Made by a program: the position numbers and the translations under genes. The notes below the pieces were generated by a model that did not search any database, was not told where the DNA came from, and was given only the letters and a program-made list of their open reading frames with translations. A stretch of 64,000 nucleotides of DNA from Bradyrhizobium yuanmingense (lineage in GTDB: Bacteria > Pseudomonadota > Alphaproteobacteria > Rhizobiales > Xanthobacteraceae). This document shows positions 1-7,931 of the stretch, in pieces; the first letter of the stretch is position 1, and every line of letters begins with the position of its first letter. The DNA lies in assembly GCF_900094575.1 (NCBI RefSeq), contig NZ_FMAE01000007.1:62001-126000 (forward strand). Direction: 5' to 3'.

Positions 1-335
1 CAATGTTGCGAACGTGCGAACGTTGTCGCTGCGTTTCCTGCGAACGTTGGACCGCAAGGCTCTCGGCGTCTAGCGGAAGGGCTATTCGCGCGTCCGTACG
101 GTCGCACCAAAAGGTGATCCGGACATTCTGCCGCAGCGATTGAGGCCAGCTCCGGCTGCCCTCGGCTGACGGCCGCCTTCCGCCTCCGCGAGGCGTCGTA
201 TATGAGAGATTTGTCGTCCGAACGTACCGAATCCCGCCACAGACGGAACGTAAGGCGACTGCAATTTCTTAATGCAACGATTCCAATCTGACACGTGAGC
301 GATACCAGCCGACTGGCAGCTCGACCGAGGATGGC
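1..335. other. Intergenic region with short GCGAACGT direct repeats
   Basis: No convincing gene is seen here; the short reverse-strand open frame at 82-294 lacks recognisable content. The octamer GCGAACGT occurs three times, at 8-15, 16-23 and 40-47, the last two followed by TG. This could be part of a regulator site or repeat that continues to the left of the window. The remainder presumably holds the promoter of the L,D-transpeptidase gene, whose Shine-Dalgarno-like GAGG lies at 326-329. Confidence 0.4.
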
Positions 336-1877
336 ATGAAAAACCGATCGACGACGGCGCAATCCATCAGGGCGGTGGGGCGCCGGGGGCCTGCCGGAAT
401 CATGGCGCTCGTGGCGGCGGCGACCCTTGCGGCGGCCACCCCGGCGATTGCGGCCAAGCAGCAGCGCCAGGTGGCCGAGGCAGTCGCGCCGCGGGTGGCC
501 GGCGATCCGGTCATGGCGATCGTGTCGATCAAGAGCCAGCAGGTCACTTTCTACGATGCCGACGGCTGGATCGTGCGCGCGCCGGTATCGACCGGCACCA
601 CCGGACGCGAGACGCCGGCTGGCGTCTTTGCCATCCTCGAGAAGAACCGGGAGCATCGCTCGAGCCTTTATGACGATGCCTGGATGCCGCACATGCAGCG
701 CATTACCTGGAACGGCATCGCCCTGCATGGCGGACCGCTGCCCGGCTATGCCGCCTCGCACGGCTGCGTGCGAATGCCGTTCGGCTTCGCCGAGAATGTG
801 TTCGACAAGACCTATATCGGGATGCGCGTGATCGTCTCGCCGCATGACACGGTCCCGACGGAATTCTCTCATCCCTCGCTGTTCGTGCCAAAGCCGGAGG
901 CCATCGCGGCCGTGCCCGGCCGGGCCGACAAGCTCTCCGCCGAGGCGGAGGAGGCCACAAGGGCGGCCGACGAGGCCAAGAAGGCTGCGTCCGCCGCCGC
1001 GAAGGAAGCCGCCTCGCTCCCGGCCGCGTTGCGCAAGCTGGAACAGCAGAAGACCCGCGCCGATGCCGAGCTCGCCTTCGCCGACAAAATGCTCGCAAAT
1101 GCCAAGACGGATCAGGCCCGCGCCAAGGCCGAGGAGCTGAAGCAGAAGGCAGCAACCAAGGCTGCCGACGCGGCGACGCAGCTCGAGGCCGCCAGGGCCG
1201 CCGCGCAGCCGAAGCGCGATGCGGTGGCTGCGACCAAGGAAGCCGCGAAGACCGCTGCGGCCAGAAAGACCGAGGCCGTGAAGGCGGCGACCGACGCGAA
1301 GCTCGCGGGCGAGCCGGTCTCGGTCTACATCAGCCGGGCGACGCAGAAGCTCTATGTGCGTCGGAACACGCACAAGCCGGCGCCCGACGGCGGCGGCGAG
1401 GTGTTCGACACCAGCATCGAGGTCCCCGTCACGATCCGCAATCCCGAGCAGCCGATCGGCACGCATATCTTTACGGCGATGGCGAAGACCGGGACGGGCC
1501 TGCGCTGGAGCGTTGTCACGATCGAGAACGGCGATGAGGCCCGCAACGCACTCGACCGCATCACCATCCCGCAGGACGTATGGGACCGCATCGGGCCGAC
1601 CGCGTTGCCGCGCTCCTCGATCGTCGTCTCGGACGAGCCGCTGAGCAGCGAGACCAATTACCGCACCGAGTTCGTCGCGGTGCTGAGCAACGAGCCGCAA
1701 GGCGGCTTCATCACGCGCAAGCCGACCGCGCCTGCCATGATCGCCAGCGATGACGGCTGGGACAACGGCTTCGGCTTCTTCTACCGCGATCCCTACGTCC
1801 AGCCGGCCAACCCGCGCCGGCGCAGCCAGTACCAGTACTATCAGCCGGCGCAGCCGTTCCAGCGCGGCTTCTGGTAA
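336..1877 (+). CDS. Exported L,D-transpeptidase (YkuD family) with central Ala/Lys-rich helical linker
   Basis: Cross-links or anchors peptidoglycan in the periplasm by L,D-transpeptidation. The YkuD catalytic signature SHGCVRMP is clear, with the nucleophile at about Cys144 and an upstream HGG at about residue 129. An N-terminal hydrophobic stretch ending in ATPAIAA (about residues 25-40) is a signal peptide. Residues about 190-320 are Ala/Lys/Glu-rich and probably form a long coiled coil. A second beta-rich domain (about 325-450) follows, and the C-terminus is rich in Tyr, Pro and Gln. GAGG six bases upstream supports the ATG at 336. At 513 aa it is longer than a minimal YkuD enzyme because of the linker and second domain. 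No partner gene is adjacent. Confidence 0.9.
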   Translation: MKNRSTTAQSIRAVGRRGPAGIMALVAAATLAAATPAIAAKQQRQVAEAVAPRVAGDPVMAIVSIKSQQVTFYDADGWIVRAPVSTGTTGRETPAGVFAILEKNREHRSSLYDDAWMPHMQRITWNGIALHGGPLPGYAASHGCVRMPFGFAENVFDKTYIGMRVIVSPHDTVPTEFSHPSLFVPKPEAIAAVPGRADKLSAEAEEATRAADEAKKAASAAAKEAASLPAALRKLEQQKTRADAELAFADKMLANAKTDQARAKAEELKQKAATKAADAATQLEAARAAAQPKRDAVAATKEAAKTAAARKTEAVKAATDAKLAGEPVSVYISRATQKLYVRRNTHKPAPDGGGEVFDTSIEVPVTIRNPEQPIGTHIFTAMAKTGTGLRWSVVTIENGDEARNALDRITIPQDVWDRIGPTALPRSSIVVSDEPLSSETNYRTEFVAVLSNEPQGGFITRKPTAPAMIASDDGWDNGFGFFYRDPYVQPANPRRRSQYQYYQPAQPFQRGFW

Positions 1878-1906
1878 AGGACGCGCCGCCTCGGCCAACG
1901 CCCCTG

Positions 1907-2719
1907 CTACGGGCGGGCCTCGATCACGATCGCCTGGATCTTGCCCTCCACCGGACCGGATCCATGGCGGGCCCGGATTGCCTCCGCAACCGTATCGGTC
2001 GCAGCCTGAAGCTTGCCGGCATCCCGTGCCTCGATCTCGCTGCGCAGCGGCGTGCCCTGGCAGAGCGCAATGGCGACATCTTCGGCTAAAGGCGCGCGGC
2101 TGATTTCGGATCGGGTTTCGATCGAGATGTCGCGGAAGCCAGCTCGTTCGAGATCGCTCCTGATGACGGCCTTGTCGTGATAGCCGTGCGGCGTCCGGAC
2201 CATGAAACGCGGCGGATCATTGGGAAACAGCTTCTCGAGCGCGACCGTTGCTTCATGCGTGAGCGCATTCTCCTCGATGCGATCCCAAACGTTGAACACG
2301 AACGTGCCGTCCGGCTTCAGGACGCGCCTGACCTCGCCATAGGCCTTGATGCGGTCCGGAAAGAACATCGCGCCGAACTGGCAGCAGACCACGTCGAACT
2401 CGGCGTCGCCGAAGGGCAGGGCCATTGCGTCCGCCTGGCGCCAGGTGATGCGATCGTCATTCGCCTGGCGCTGCGCTGCGACCGCGAGCATCGGTTCGTT
2501 GAGGTCCGTTGCAACGTATCGAACGCCGCGCGGCAGCGCCGCCGCCACGGCACGCGTCACCGCACCGGTGCCCGCTGCGATCTCGAGCAATACAGCGGGA
2601 GAGCGTGCGGCAACGCGCCTTGCGATGTCCTCCGCATAGACGGCGAAGATCATCGGGACCAGATACTCGTCGTAGATTTTCGGAATCGAGCCGGCGAAAA
2701 CCTTGTCAGTGTCGGGCAT
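1907..2719 (-). CDS. Class I SAM-dependent methyltransferase
   Basis: Transfers methyl groups from S-adenosylmethionine to an unknown substrate in the cytoplasm. Motif I appears as LLEIAAGTGAVTRAV (about residues 43-57), followed by ATDLNEPML and, later, DVVCCQFGAMFFPD (motif IV region) and a post-motif helix around VLKPDGTFVFNVWD. This matches Methyltransf_11/25-type enzymes of about 270 aa. I start at the ATG at 2719 (MPDTDKVFAG); the open frame extends upstream to 2773 but that extension is arginine-rich and unlike the family N-terminus. The gene is convergent with the L,D-transpeptidase gene. Its substrate cannot be told from sequence. Confidence 0.85.
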   Translation of the reverse strand: MPDTDKVFAGSIPKIYDEYLVPMIFAVYAEDIARRVAARSPAVLLEIAAGTGAVTRAVAAALPRGVRYVATDLNEPMLAVAAQRQANDDRITWRQADAMALPFGDAEFDVVCCQFGAMFFPDRIKAYGEVRRVLKPDGTFVFNVWDRIEENALTHEATVALEKLFPNDPPRFMVRTPHGYHDKAVIRSDLERAGFRDISIETRSEISRAPLAEDVAIALCQGTPLRSEIEARDAGKLQAATDTVAEAIRARHGSGPVEGKIQAIVIEARP

Positions 2720-2808
2720 GCTAGCCTCGCTGAAGGTTCGGACACGAGGCCACGTTACCATGGTTTCCCGCAAGAGCCAGCAACGGCGTACATTGCGGGC
2801 AATCGGTT

Positions 2809-3348
2809 CTACGATCTCCCGCCGCCGACCTCGCGGATCGGCCGCGTGCCGTCCCAGTTCAGTGCGGCCTGCCGCACCTTCTCGAAGAACGGGCCCTTGG
2901 TGCCGCTGATGTCGGAGATTTCGATCACCGTGCCCGGATGCGCCTGCGTGTCGAAATAGGCAAAGCGTCCCTTGTTGCCGCCGATCTGGCCCTCATGGCC
3001 GATCCGATAGCCGAGCCCGAGCGCCTTGTCGTAGAGCGCCTGATAGTCGTGGCTCCAATACGACATGTGCTGGAGCCCTTCGCGCCCGGCATCGAGAAAT
3101 TCCCTGTAGAGCGAGGGCGCGTCGTTGCGCTGCTGGATCAGCTCGATCTGGAGATCGCCGGAATTCGCCAGCGCAATGCTCATCTCGACGGCCGAATCCC
3201 GGCCGCGATGCCGGAACCAGTCGGTCTTGACCCGGTCCATGTAGTACCAGGGGCCGACGCCCATCACCTCGATCCAGTGCTTCATCGCGGCGTGGATGTC
3301 CCGCACCACATATCCGTTCTGGCGCACCGCGCCGAAGATACGGCTCAT
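2809..3348 (-). CDS. VOC-family (glyoxalase/dioxygenase fold) protein
   Basis: A 179-aa protein of the vicinal-oxygen-chelate superfamily, which includes glyoxalases, dioxygenases and methylmalonyl-CoA epimerases. It begins MSRIFGAVRQNGYVVRDIHA, the usual first beta-strand/helix of a VOC module, and has HWIEVMGVGPW, MSYWSHDYQALYDKALGLGY and a final HPGTVIEISDI, where His and Glu would be metal ligands. The start at 3348 (ATG) is chosen because upstream codons are unlike the family. It follows the Bug binding-protein gene by 25 bp on the same strand, so the two are probably co-transcribed and act in one catabolic module. The reaction is unknown. Confidence 0.85.
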   Translation of the reverse strand: MSRIFGAVRQNGYVVRDIHAAMKHWIEVMGVGPWYYMDRVKTDWFRHRGRDSAVEMSIALANSGDLQIELIQQRNDAPSLYREFLDAGREGLQHMSYWSHDYQALYDKALGLGYRIGHEGQIGGNKGRFAYFDTQAHPGTVIEISDISGTKGPFFEKVRQAALNWDGTRPIREVGGGRS

Positions 3349-3373
3349 GCCCGCGCTCCTGTCGTCAGCTTGC

Positions 3374-4378
3374 TCACTTGACCTCGATGCCCGCGTCCTT
3401 GGCAACCTGCTTCCAGGCCGTGATGTCGCGGGCGTTGATGTCGCGCTGCTCCTCGCCGGGCACGAATTGCGGCGTGATGCCGAGCGCCAGCAGCTTCTGC
3501 TTCACGACCTCATCGCCAAGGGCCTCCTTCAGGGCCGCCGACAGCTTCTGCGTGATCGGCGGTGCGACACCGGCCGGCGCATACATCGCCCAGGACAGGC
3601 TGCGGTCGAACGCCACGCCCTGCTCCTTGTAGCTGGCGATTTCGGGCAGGCTCGGCGACCGCTCGCCGCAGGCGGCCAGCGCCTTGATCGAGCCCTCCTT
3701 CACCAGCGGCGTTGCGGTGGCAACGTCGAGCGTCGCGAGCGAAATGTGGCGGCCGAGCAAATCGCCGGCCAGCTTTGCGATGCCGTTGAACGGCACGTGG
3801 TCCATCCTGATGCCGGTCTGCTGCATCAGGATCTCCGCGCAGAATTGTCCGGTCGAGCCGACGCCCCAGCTGCCGTACTGGATCGGCTCGCCCTTCTTGG
3901 CCAGCGCGACCAGACCCTTGATGTCATTGGCGGCAAAGTCCTTGGTTGCCACCAGCATGATGGAGGAGACGCCGACGCGCCCGATCGTCGTGAAATCCTT
4001 GATCGGATCGTAGGGCAGTTTTGGATAGATCGCGGGCGCCAGCACATGCGTGGTCATGCCGCCGACGGTGATGGTGTAGCCGTCATTGGCGGAAGTCGCG
4101 ACCATCTGCGTGCCGATCGTGCCGGCGGCGCCGGTGTGGTTCTCGATATAGATGCTCTGCCCGAGCGTCTTGCCCATCCTGTCCGCAAGCAGCCGGCCGA
4201 CTACGTCGCCGCCGCCGCCGGCCGCGTAAGGCAGCAGCATCCTGATCTTGCGGGTGGGGTAGGCGGCAGCATCCTCGGCGCGGGCGGACGGCGCCGCTGA
4301 CAAGATCAGCAGCAATGATGTGACGATGCGAAGCGCTGCGATGGTTTGCGCGGGCAAAAGGCGAGCGTGGCTTGCCAT
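3374..4378 (-). CDS. Tripartite tricarboxylate transporter (Bug/TctC) substrate-binding protein
   Basis: A periplasmic high-affinity binding protein of the Bug family, which captures carboxylates for TctAB-type or other transporters. Signal peptide: hydrophobic residues about 12-35 ending PSARA. Family hallmarks are YPTRKIRMLLPYAAGGGGDVVGR split over the first strand, ENHTGAAGTIG and DGYTITVGG. The ATG at 4378 has GGGGAAG six bases upstream and gives 334 aa, typical length. No membrane components are nearby, so it is an orphan binding protein as is common in this group. It is divergent from a TetR gene, with two TetR-like palindromes between them. Confidence 0.92.
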   Translation of the reverse strand: MASHARLLPAQTIAALRIVTSLLLILSAAPSARAEDAAAYPTRKIRMLLPYAAGGGGDVVGRLLADRMGKTLGQSIYIENHTGAAGTIGTQMVATSANDGYTITVGGMTTHVLAPAIYPKLPYDPIKDFTTIGRVGVSSIMLVATKDFAANDIKGLVALAKKGEPIQYGSWGVGSTGQFCAEILMQQTGIRMDHVPFNGIAKLAGDLLGRHISLATLDVATATPLVKEGSIKALAACGERSPSLPEIASYKEQGVAFDRSLSWAMYAPAGVAPPITQKLSAALKEALGDEVVKQKLLALGITPQFVPGEEQRDINARDITAWKQVAKDAGIEVK

Positions 4379-4422
4379 GGCATTCTTCCCCAATTGCTCT
4401 CCGCTTATCGAGCGGAGTTAAA

Positions 4423-4438
4423 ACGAACGATCGTTCGT
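4423..4438. promoter_or_regulatory. Perfect 16-bp palindrome, probable TetR operator 1
   Basis: ACGAACGATCGTTCGT is perfectly self-complementary. It lies 45 bp upstream of the binding-protein ATG (4378) and 40 bp upstream of the tetR ATG (4478), the position expected for an operator controlling both directions. It shares the CGAACG/CGTTCG core with the second palindrome nearby. Binding by the neighbouring TetR protein is inference. Confidence 0.75.
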
Positions 4439-4444
4439 ACGGTT

Positions 4445-4470
4445 GACTAGCGAACGAGCGTTCGTTAGTC
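4445..4470. promoter_or_regulatory. 26-bp near-perfect palindrome, probable TetR operator 2
   Basis: Outer arms GACTA/TAGTC and inner arms CGAACG/CGTTCG make an almost perfect dyad ending seven bases before the tetR ATG at 4478. Together with the palindrome at 4423-4438 it gives two related operators 22 bp apart, fitting autoregulation plus control of the divergent transport gene. Confidence 0.75.
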
Positions 4471-4477
4471 AAGCAGC

Positions 4478-5176
4478 ATGGCTGTCGACACCTCCAGCGC
4501 GGCTGAAGCGGCTGCGCCCACGACGCGCGAGCGCATCCTCGCCGAAGCGCTCAACCTGTTCGCGCAGAGCGGTTATGGCGGCGCCTCGATGCGCGAGCTC
4601 GCGCGCCGCGTCGGCATCCGCGAGAGCAGCCTCTACAACCATTTCCCCGGCAAGGCGGCGATCCTCGAGGCGATCGTCAGCGAGCATGGCCCGGCCAGCT
4701 CGGCGAGCCGGCTGGAGGAGCCGCGCTACAAGCAGCTGGCGCGGCAGCCGGCGGAGTTCTGCCGGCAGTTCGCGCTCGACCTCGTCGAGCAATGGTCCGA
4801 TCCGCGCGAGCACCAGTTCCAGAAGGTCATCACCGCCGAGCGCAACCGCGTGCCAGGCATTCGCGCCAAATTCGCCGATCATTTCTACGCGCGCGAGCAG
4901 AGCCTGATGACGGATTATTTCCGCGGCTTCGCGCTCGCCGGCCTGATCTCGACCACTGATCCGCGCGAGACCGCGCGGCTGTTCGCCGCCGGTCTGATCT
5001 ACATCCGCCTCGAGCATTACGTGATGGGCGCGGTGCCGTCGCCGCGGCCGAAGGTGATCGAGGCGATCGACCGCTATCTCGCCTTCTTCCTGTCGCTGAT
5101 CGCGGCAGGTCAAGACGCCGACAACAAGAAGCGAAAGCCCAAGGGAGAAATGCGTGGCAAGGCTGCCCCTGATTGA
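4478..5176 (+). CDS. TetR-family transcriptional regulator
   Basis: A DNA-binding repressor with an N-terminal helix-turn-helix: TRERILAEALNLFAQSGYGG, then SMRELARRVGIRESSLYNHF (about residues 14-56), the classic TetR pattern. The remaining 170 residues form the ligand/dimerisation domain and resemble no subfamily I can name. It heads an operon with a CMD-family gene (23-bp overlap) and an SDR gene, and is divergent from a Bug binding protein/VOC pair. The two palindromes directly upstream are its probable operators. The inducer is likely the substrate of this small catabolic module. Confidence 0.9.
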   Translation: MAVDTSSAAEAAAPTTRERILAEALNLFAQSGYGGASMRELARRVGIRESSLYNHFPGKAAILEAIVSEHGPASSASRLEEPRYKQLARQPAEFCRQFALDLVEQWSDPREHQFQKVITAERNRVPGIRAKFADHFYAREQSLMTDYFRGFALAGLISTTDPRETARLFAAGLIYIRLEHYVMGAVPSPRPKVIEAIDRYLAFFLSLIAAGQDADNKKRKPKGEMRGKAAPD

Positions 5177-5714
5177 TCCGGAGACGACGAGCGGCGACAT
5201 TCGCGCCTCGTTCGACCGCATGCCGGTCAAGCTCAACATCTTCCGCATGATGGCCCATGCCGAGGCCAACATGATTCCGGCGATGCGGCTCGGCAATTCC
5301 ATCCTGCACAAGCAGAAGCTCAGCGCGGTCAACCGCGAGCTTCTGATCCTCCAGTCCGCCCAGCTCGAAGGCGGCGCCTACGAGTGGCGCCAGCACGTGC
5401 CGATCGCGCTCGGCGTCGGCTGCACGCAGGACCAGATCGACGCCGTCGAGCGTAGTGACTACGACGCCGCCGGCCTGAGCGAGGCCGAGCGCGCGCTGCT
5501 GAAGTTCGGCCGCGAAGTGGTCGAGAACGTCCGTGTCCCCGAGACCATCTTCGCGGCCGTGCGAAAACATTTCAGCGACCAGGAAATCGTCGAAGCCATC
5601 GTCGCGCTCGGCTTTTACATGATGATGGCGCGCCTGACCGAAGCAACGGAAACCGATCTCGATCCCGCCGCTGGCATGAAGGTCTATGACGGCGGCAAGA
5701 AGCCAGGCGGCTGA
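5154..5714 (+). CDS. Carboxymuconolactone decarboxylase (AhpD-like) family protein
   Basis: A 186-aa all-helical CMD-fold protein. It has the pattern LSAVNRELLILQSAQLEGG, YEWRQHVPIALGVG and LLKFGREVVENV typical of family members lacking the CxxC of true AhpD peroxidases; the expected cysteines read as EGGAYEW. It starts at GTG 5154 (VARLPLIDPE), with AAGGGAGA just upstream inside the end of tetR, so translation is coupled by a 23-bp overlap. Such proteins commonly accompany dehydrogenases in aromatic and terpenoid catabolism, but the reaction here is unknown. Confidence 0.88.
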   Translation: MARLPLIDPETTSGDIRASFDRMPVKLNIFRMMAHAEANMIPAMRLGNSILHKQKLSAVNRELLILQSAQLEGGAYEWRQHVPIALGVGCTQDQIDAVERSDYDAAGLSEAERALLKFGREVVENVRVPETIFAAVRKHFSDQEIVEAIVALGFYMMMARLTEATETDLDPAAGMKVYDGGKKPGG

Positions 5715-5715
5715 G

Positions 5716-6561
5716 ATGGCGGACACCGAGAGCAAGCCGGAGCGTTACATTCGTCCGCCGAGCGTGGAATCATCCGGAGAAGCGCCGGGCAGGGGGCGCC
5801 TCAAAGGGCGCCGCATCCTGATCGTCGGCGGCGGCCAACGCGTGTTCGACGCAGCGAGCGATCCAATCGGCAACGGCCGTGCCATGAGCATCCTGTGCGC
5901 CCGCGAGGGCGCCAAGGTCGCGGTCGCCGATCTCAACCGCAGCTCCGCCGAACAGACGGTGAAGCGCATCACGGATGAAGGCGGCGACGGTCTTGCCATC
6001 GCGGCCGACGTCACCTCGGAGGCCGACGTCGTCCGCATGATCGACGAGGCGCGCCGCGCCATGGGCGGGCTCGACGGCATGGTGCTGAACGTCGGCACAT
6101 TCGGCAAGGTCGGGCTCGATGCCGTCAGCCCCGAGGAGTGGAACAAGATCTACGACGTCAATGTCCGCGGCCCCATGCTGTGCTGCCGCGCCGGCTTGCC
6201 GAAATTCGACGATGGCGGCGCCATCGTCTTCATCTCCTCCATCGCCGCGCTGAAGGCGGGCTCGCAGATGGCGGTGTACGATTCCTCGAAAGCCGCGCTC
6301 GGCGGTCTGATGCGCAACATCGCCCATCTCGGAGCCCGCCGCGGCATCCGCGCCAATCTCGTCTATCCCGGACTCGTCGACACCCCCAAAGGCCGCGAAG
6401 CCGGCGCCGGCCGTCCCTCCCGCGGCAAGAGCCACATCCCGTTCGGCCGCCAGGCGACAGCCTGGGAGATTGCCTATGCCGTGCTGTTCTTCCTCTCCGA
6501 CGAAAGCGTCTACGTCACCGCACAGACCCTCGCAGTCGATAGCGGCCTGAGCGCAATGTAA
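5716..6561 (+). CDS. Short-chain dehydrogenase/reductase with a lengthened glycine-rich loop
   Basis: An NAD(P)-dependent oxidoreductase, Rossmann fold, 281 aa. It starts at ATG 5716, one base after the CMD stop. A 30-residue N-terminal extension precedes GRRILIVGGGQ. The usual TGxxxGIG motif is replaced by VGGGQRVFDAASDPIGNGRA, a longer loop. NNAG reads NVGT. The active-site Tyr/Lys are present in YDSSK with Ser in FISSIAA. The C-terminus VTAQTLAVDSGLSAM matches the family end. It probably oxidises or reduces an intermediate of the TetR-controlled module; whether the atypical loop binds NAD or NADP is open. Confidence 0.9.
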   Translation: MADTESKPERYIRPPSVESSGEAPGRGRLKGRRILIVGGGQRVFDAASDPIGNGRAMSILCAREGAKVAVADLNRSSAEQTVKRITDEGGDGLAIAADVTSEADVVRMIDEARRAMGGLDGMVLNVGTFGKVGLDAVSPEEWNKIYDVNVRGPMLCCRAGLPKFDDGGAIVFISSIAALKAGSQMAVYDSSKAALGGLMRNIAHLGARRGIRANLVYPGLVDTPKGREAGAGRPSRGKSHIPFGRQATAWEIAYAVLFFLSDESVYVTAQTLAVDSGLSAM

Positions 6562-6571
6562 GTGCTCTTCT

Positions 6572-6659
6572 GTAGCCCGGATGGAGCGCAAGCGTAATCC
6601 GGGACCGATGCCTCACCGCGCAACCTGCCCCGGATTGCGCTGCGCTCCATCCGGGCTAC
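6572..6659. repeat. Large REP-like palindrome between convergent genes
   Basis: Arms of 32 and 31 bases (6572-6603 and 6629-6659), each beginning GTAGCCCGGATGGAGCGC when read outward-in, pair almost perfectly around a 25-base loop. The element lies between the SDR and the convergent bufD-like gene. It could act as a bidirectional transcription stop. The right arm is also coding: it supplies the last residues of the DoxX protein. I recognise this sequence as a frequent intergenic repeat in Bradyrhizobium-type genomes. Confidence 0.85.
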
Positions 6660-7152
6660 GGATGCGACAGATCAGATGATCGAGCGAGATGTGCCCCGGC
6701 CCGTAAGCCATGAGGGCAAGCGCCATCGCCGCCCAAGTGAGGTGAATCGGCCAGCCGTCGGGCACCGTGAGCTCGACGATCACGGTCATGAACAGCAGCC
6801 CGAGCGCGGCGAACCGCGTGCCCAGTCCCAGCACCAGCAGGATCGGGAACATGATCTCGCCGGAGCCCGAGAGAAAGGCCATCACCGTCGGGGCCGGAAA
6901 GTGATAGGGCCCGCCGGGCAGATGCAGCATGAATTCGTCGCTGAACAGCGTCACCGCGGTGTCGTTGAGCTCGAGGAAGCCGCTCCATTTGAGCAGGCCC
7001 GAGCGCCAGAACGGCACGGCCAGCGCGAGGCGCAGCACCAGCTGGACGAGCGATGGCACCGCGAGCGCCTGCACCAGATGATTGGCTCTGTCGATGAGTG
7101 CTCCGGGCGACGGCAGGCCGCTGGCGGGCGTCATGGGCTGCTCCGTGATCAT
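6613..7152 (-). CDS. DoxX-family membrane protein of the bufferin operon (BufD-like)
   Basis: A 179-aa integral membrane protein with about four hydrophobic helices: LVLRLALAVPFW, VMAFLSGSGEIMFPILLVLG, FAALGLLFMTVIVEL and LTWAAMALALMAYG. It carries the DoxX signature RLALAVPFWRSGLLKW. It starts at ATG 7152, overlapping the DUF2063 stop by 4 bp (ATGA), so it is translationally coupled. DoxX proteins end several buf operons; their role in copper handling is not settled. The C-terminus SPDGAQRNPGQVAR is encoded by one arm of the REP-like palindrome, and the stop codon falls in the hairpin loop. Confidence 0.88.
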   Translation of the reverse strand: MITEQPMTPASGLPSPGALIDRANHLVQALAVPSLVQLVLRLALAVPFWRSGLLKWSGFLELNDTAVTLFSDEFMLHLPGGPYHFPAPTVMAFLSGSGEIMFPILLVLGLGTRFAALGLLFMTVIVELTVPDGWPIHLTWAAMALALMAYGPGHISLDHLICRIRSPDGAQRNPGQVAR

Positions 7153-7931
7153 GATGGGTCTCCGCAACAGAGCGAGGTGAAGGCGCCGGCTTCGATCAGC
7201 CCGGCAATATTCGCGGCAATGTCGAATTCGCTCGCCGCTTCCAGCGCTGCCGCAGCGGCTTCGCCGAGCGGCCGGCCCGACATGAGATGGTGCGCGAAGA
7301 CCGCTCCGCCGGGCGGAAGGCGGCGCACGGCGACGTCGAATTCGCCTCGCGTGATCAGGGCATCCTCCGGCGTCGAGGCATCGATCCGCATAATCGGTGC
7401 GTCGTCGCGGTTGGCCGCAAAGATCGTCACGGCAGCGTAATTCGAACGCAGGCACCGCGCGGCCGGGTGCGGAATGAAAACCAGATCAGCCAGGCGGTCG
7501 GGCGTCACCGCCGAGAGCCGGGCCGGCGACAGCGGGATGGCGTCGGCGGCGTGATAGGCGTCGAGCCAGGCCCGCTCGAGACGCGCGACGTCGCCGAGCC
7601 AGGGCAGATCTTGCGCATGCTCGTAGGCTTCGATGAAGTCCGGAAAGTCGCGGCCATATTCGAACAGCAGCGGCGATGTCGGCGGATTGCTGCGCACATG
7701 CAAGCGCGCCATCGCGCGGAAGAAGTCGACGCCGGTGATGCGCTGCACCGCCGGATAGATTGCGGCGAGCGCGTCGATCAGGCTGACCGTGACGTTGTTG
7801 CGGTAGACGTCGTAGCGCCGGCCAGCGGCCTTGCCGTTCGGGCCGGTCACGAGCTCAGGCGTGCTGCGCGCCGGATCCAGCAGCGCCGGCGCGAACGATG
7901 CGGCAAAGCACAAACCTGGTTCAGGCGGCAT
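7149..7931 (-). CDS. DUF2063 protein, MNIO partner for bufferin maturation (BufC-like)
   Basis: A 260-aa protein beginning with the DUF2063 N-terminal region: FAPALLDP, then GRRYDVYRNNVTVSLIDALAA and YPAVQRITGVDFF. This region acts as recognition and partner domain for DUF692/MNIO enzymes. The C-terminal half (about residues 155-255) is a beta-rich/wHTH-like section seen in the longer members. It overlaps the DUF692 gene by 11 bp upstream and the DoxX gene by 4 bp downstream, so the three form one tightly coupled unit. The expected role is presenting the DUF2282 precursor to the iron enzyme. Confidence 0.88.
   Translation of the reverse strand: MPPEPGLCFAASFAPALLDPARSTPELVTGPNGKAAGRRYDVYRNNVTVSLIDALAAIYPAVQRITGVDFFRAMARLHVRSNPPTSPLLFEYGRDFPDFIEAYEHAQDLPWLGDVARLERAWLDAYHAADAIPLSPARLSAVTPDRLADLVFIPHPAARCLRSNYAAVTIFAANRDDAPIMRIDASTPEDALITRGEFDVAVRRLPPGGAVFAHHLMSGRPLGEAAAAALEAASEFDIAANIAGLIEAGAFTSLCCGDPS

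Noticed and set aside
1..50. GCGAACGT repeats considered as a replication-origin or CRISPR-like feature
   Set aside because: Only three copies with irregular spacing at the window edge, and no DnaA-box pattern or origin-linked gene nearby.
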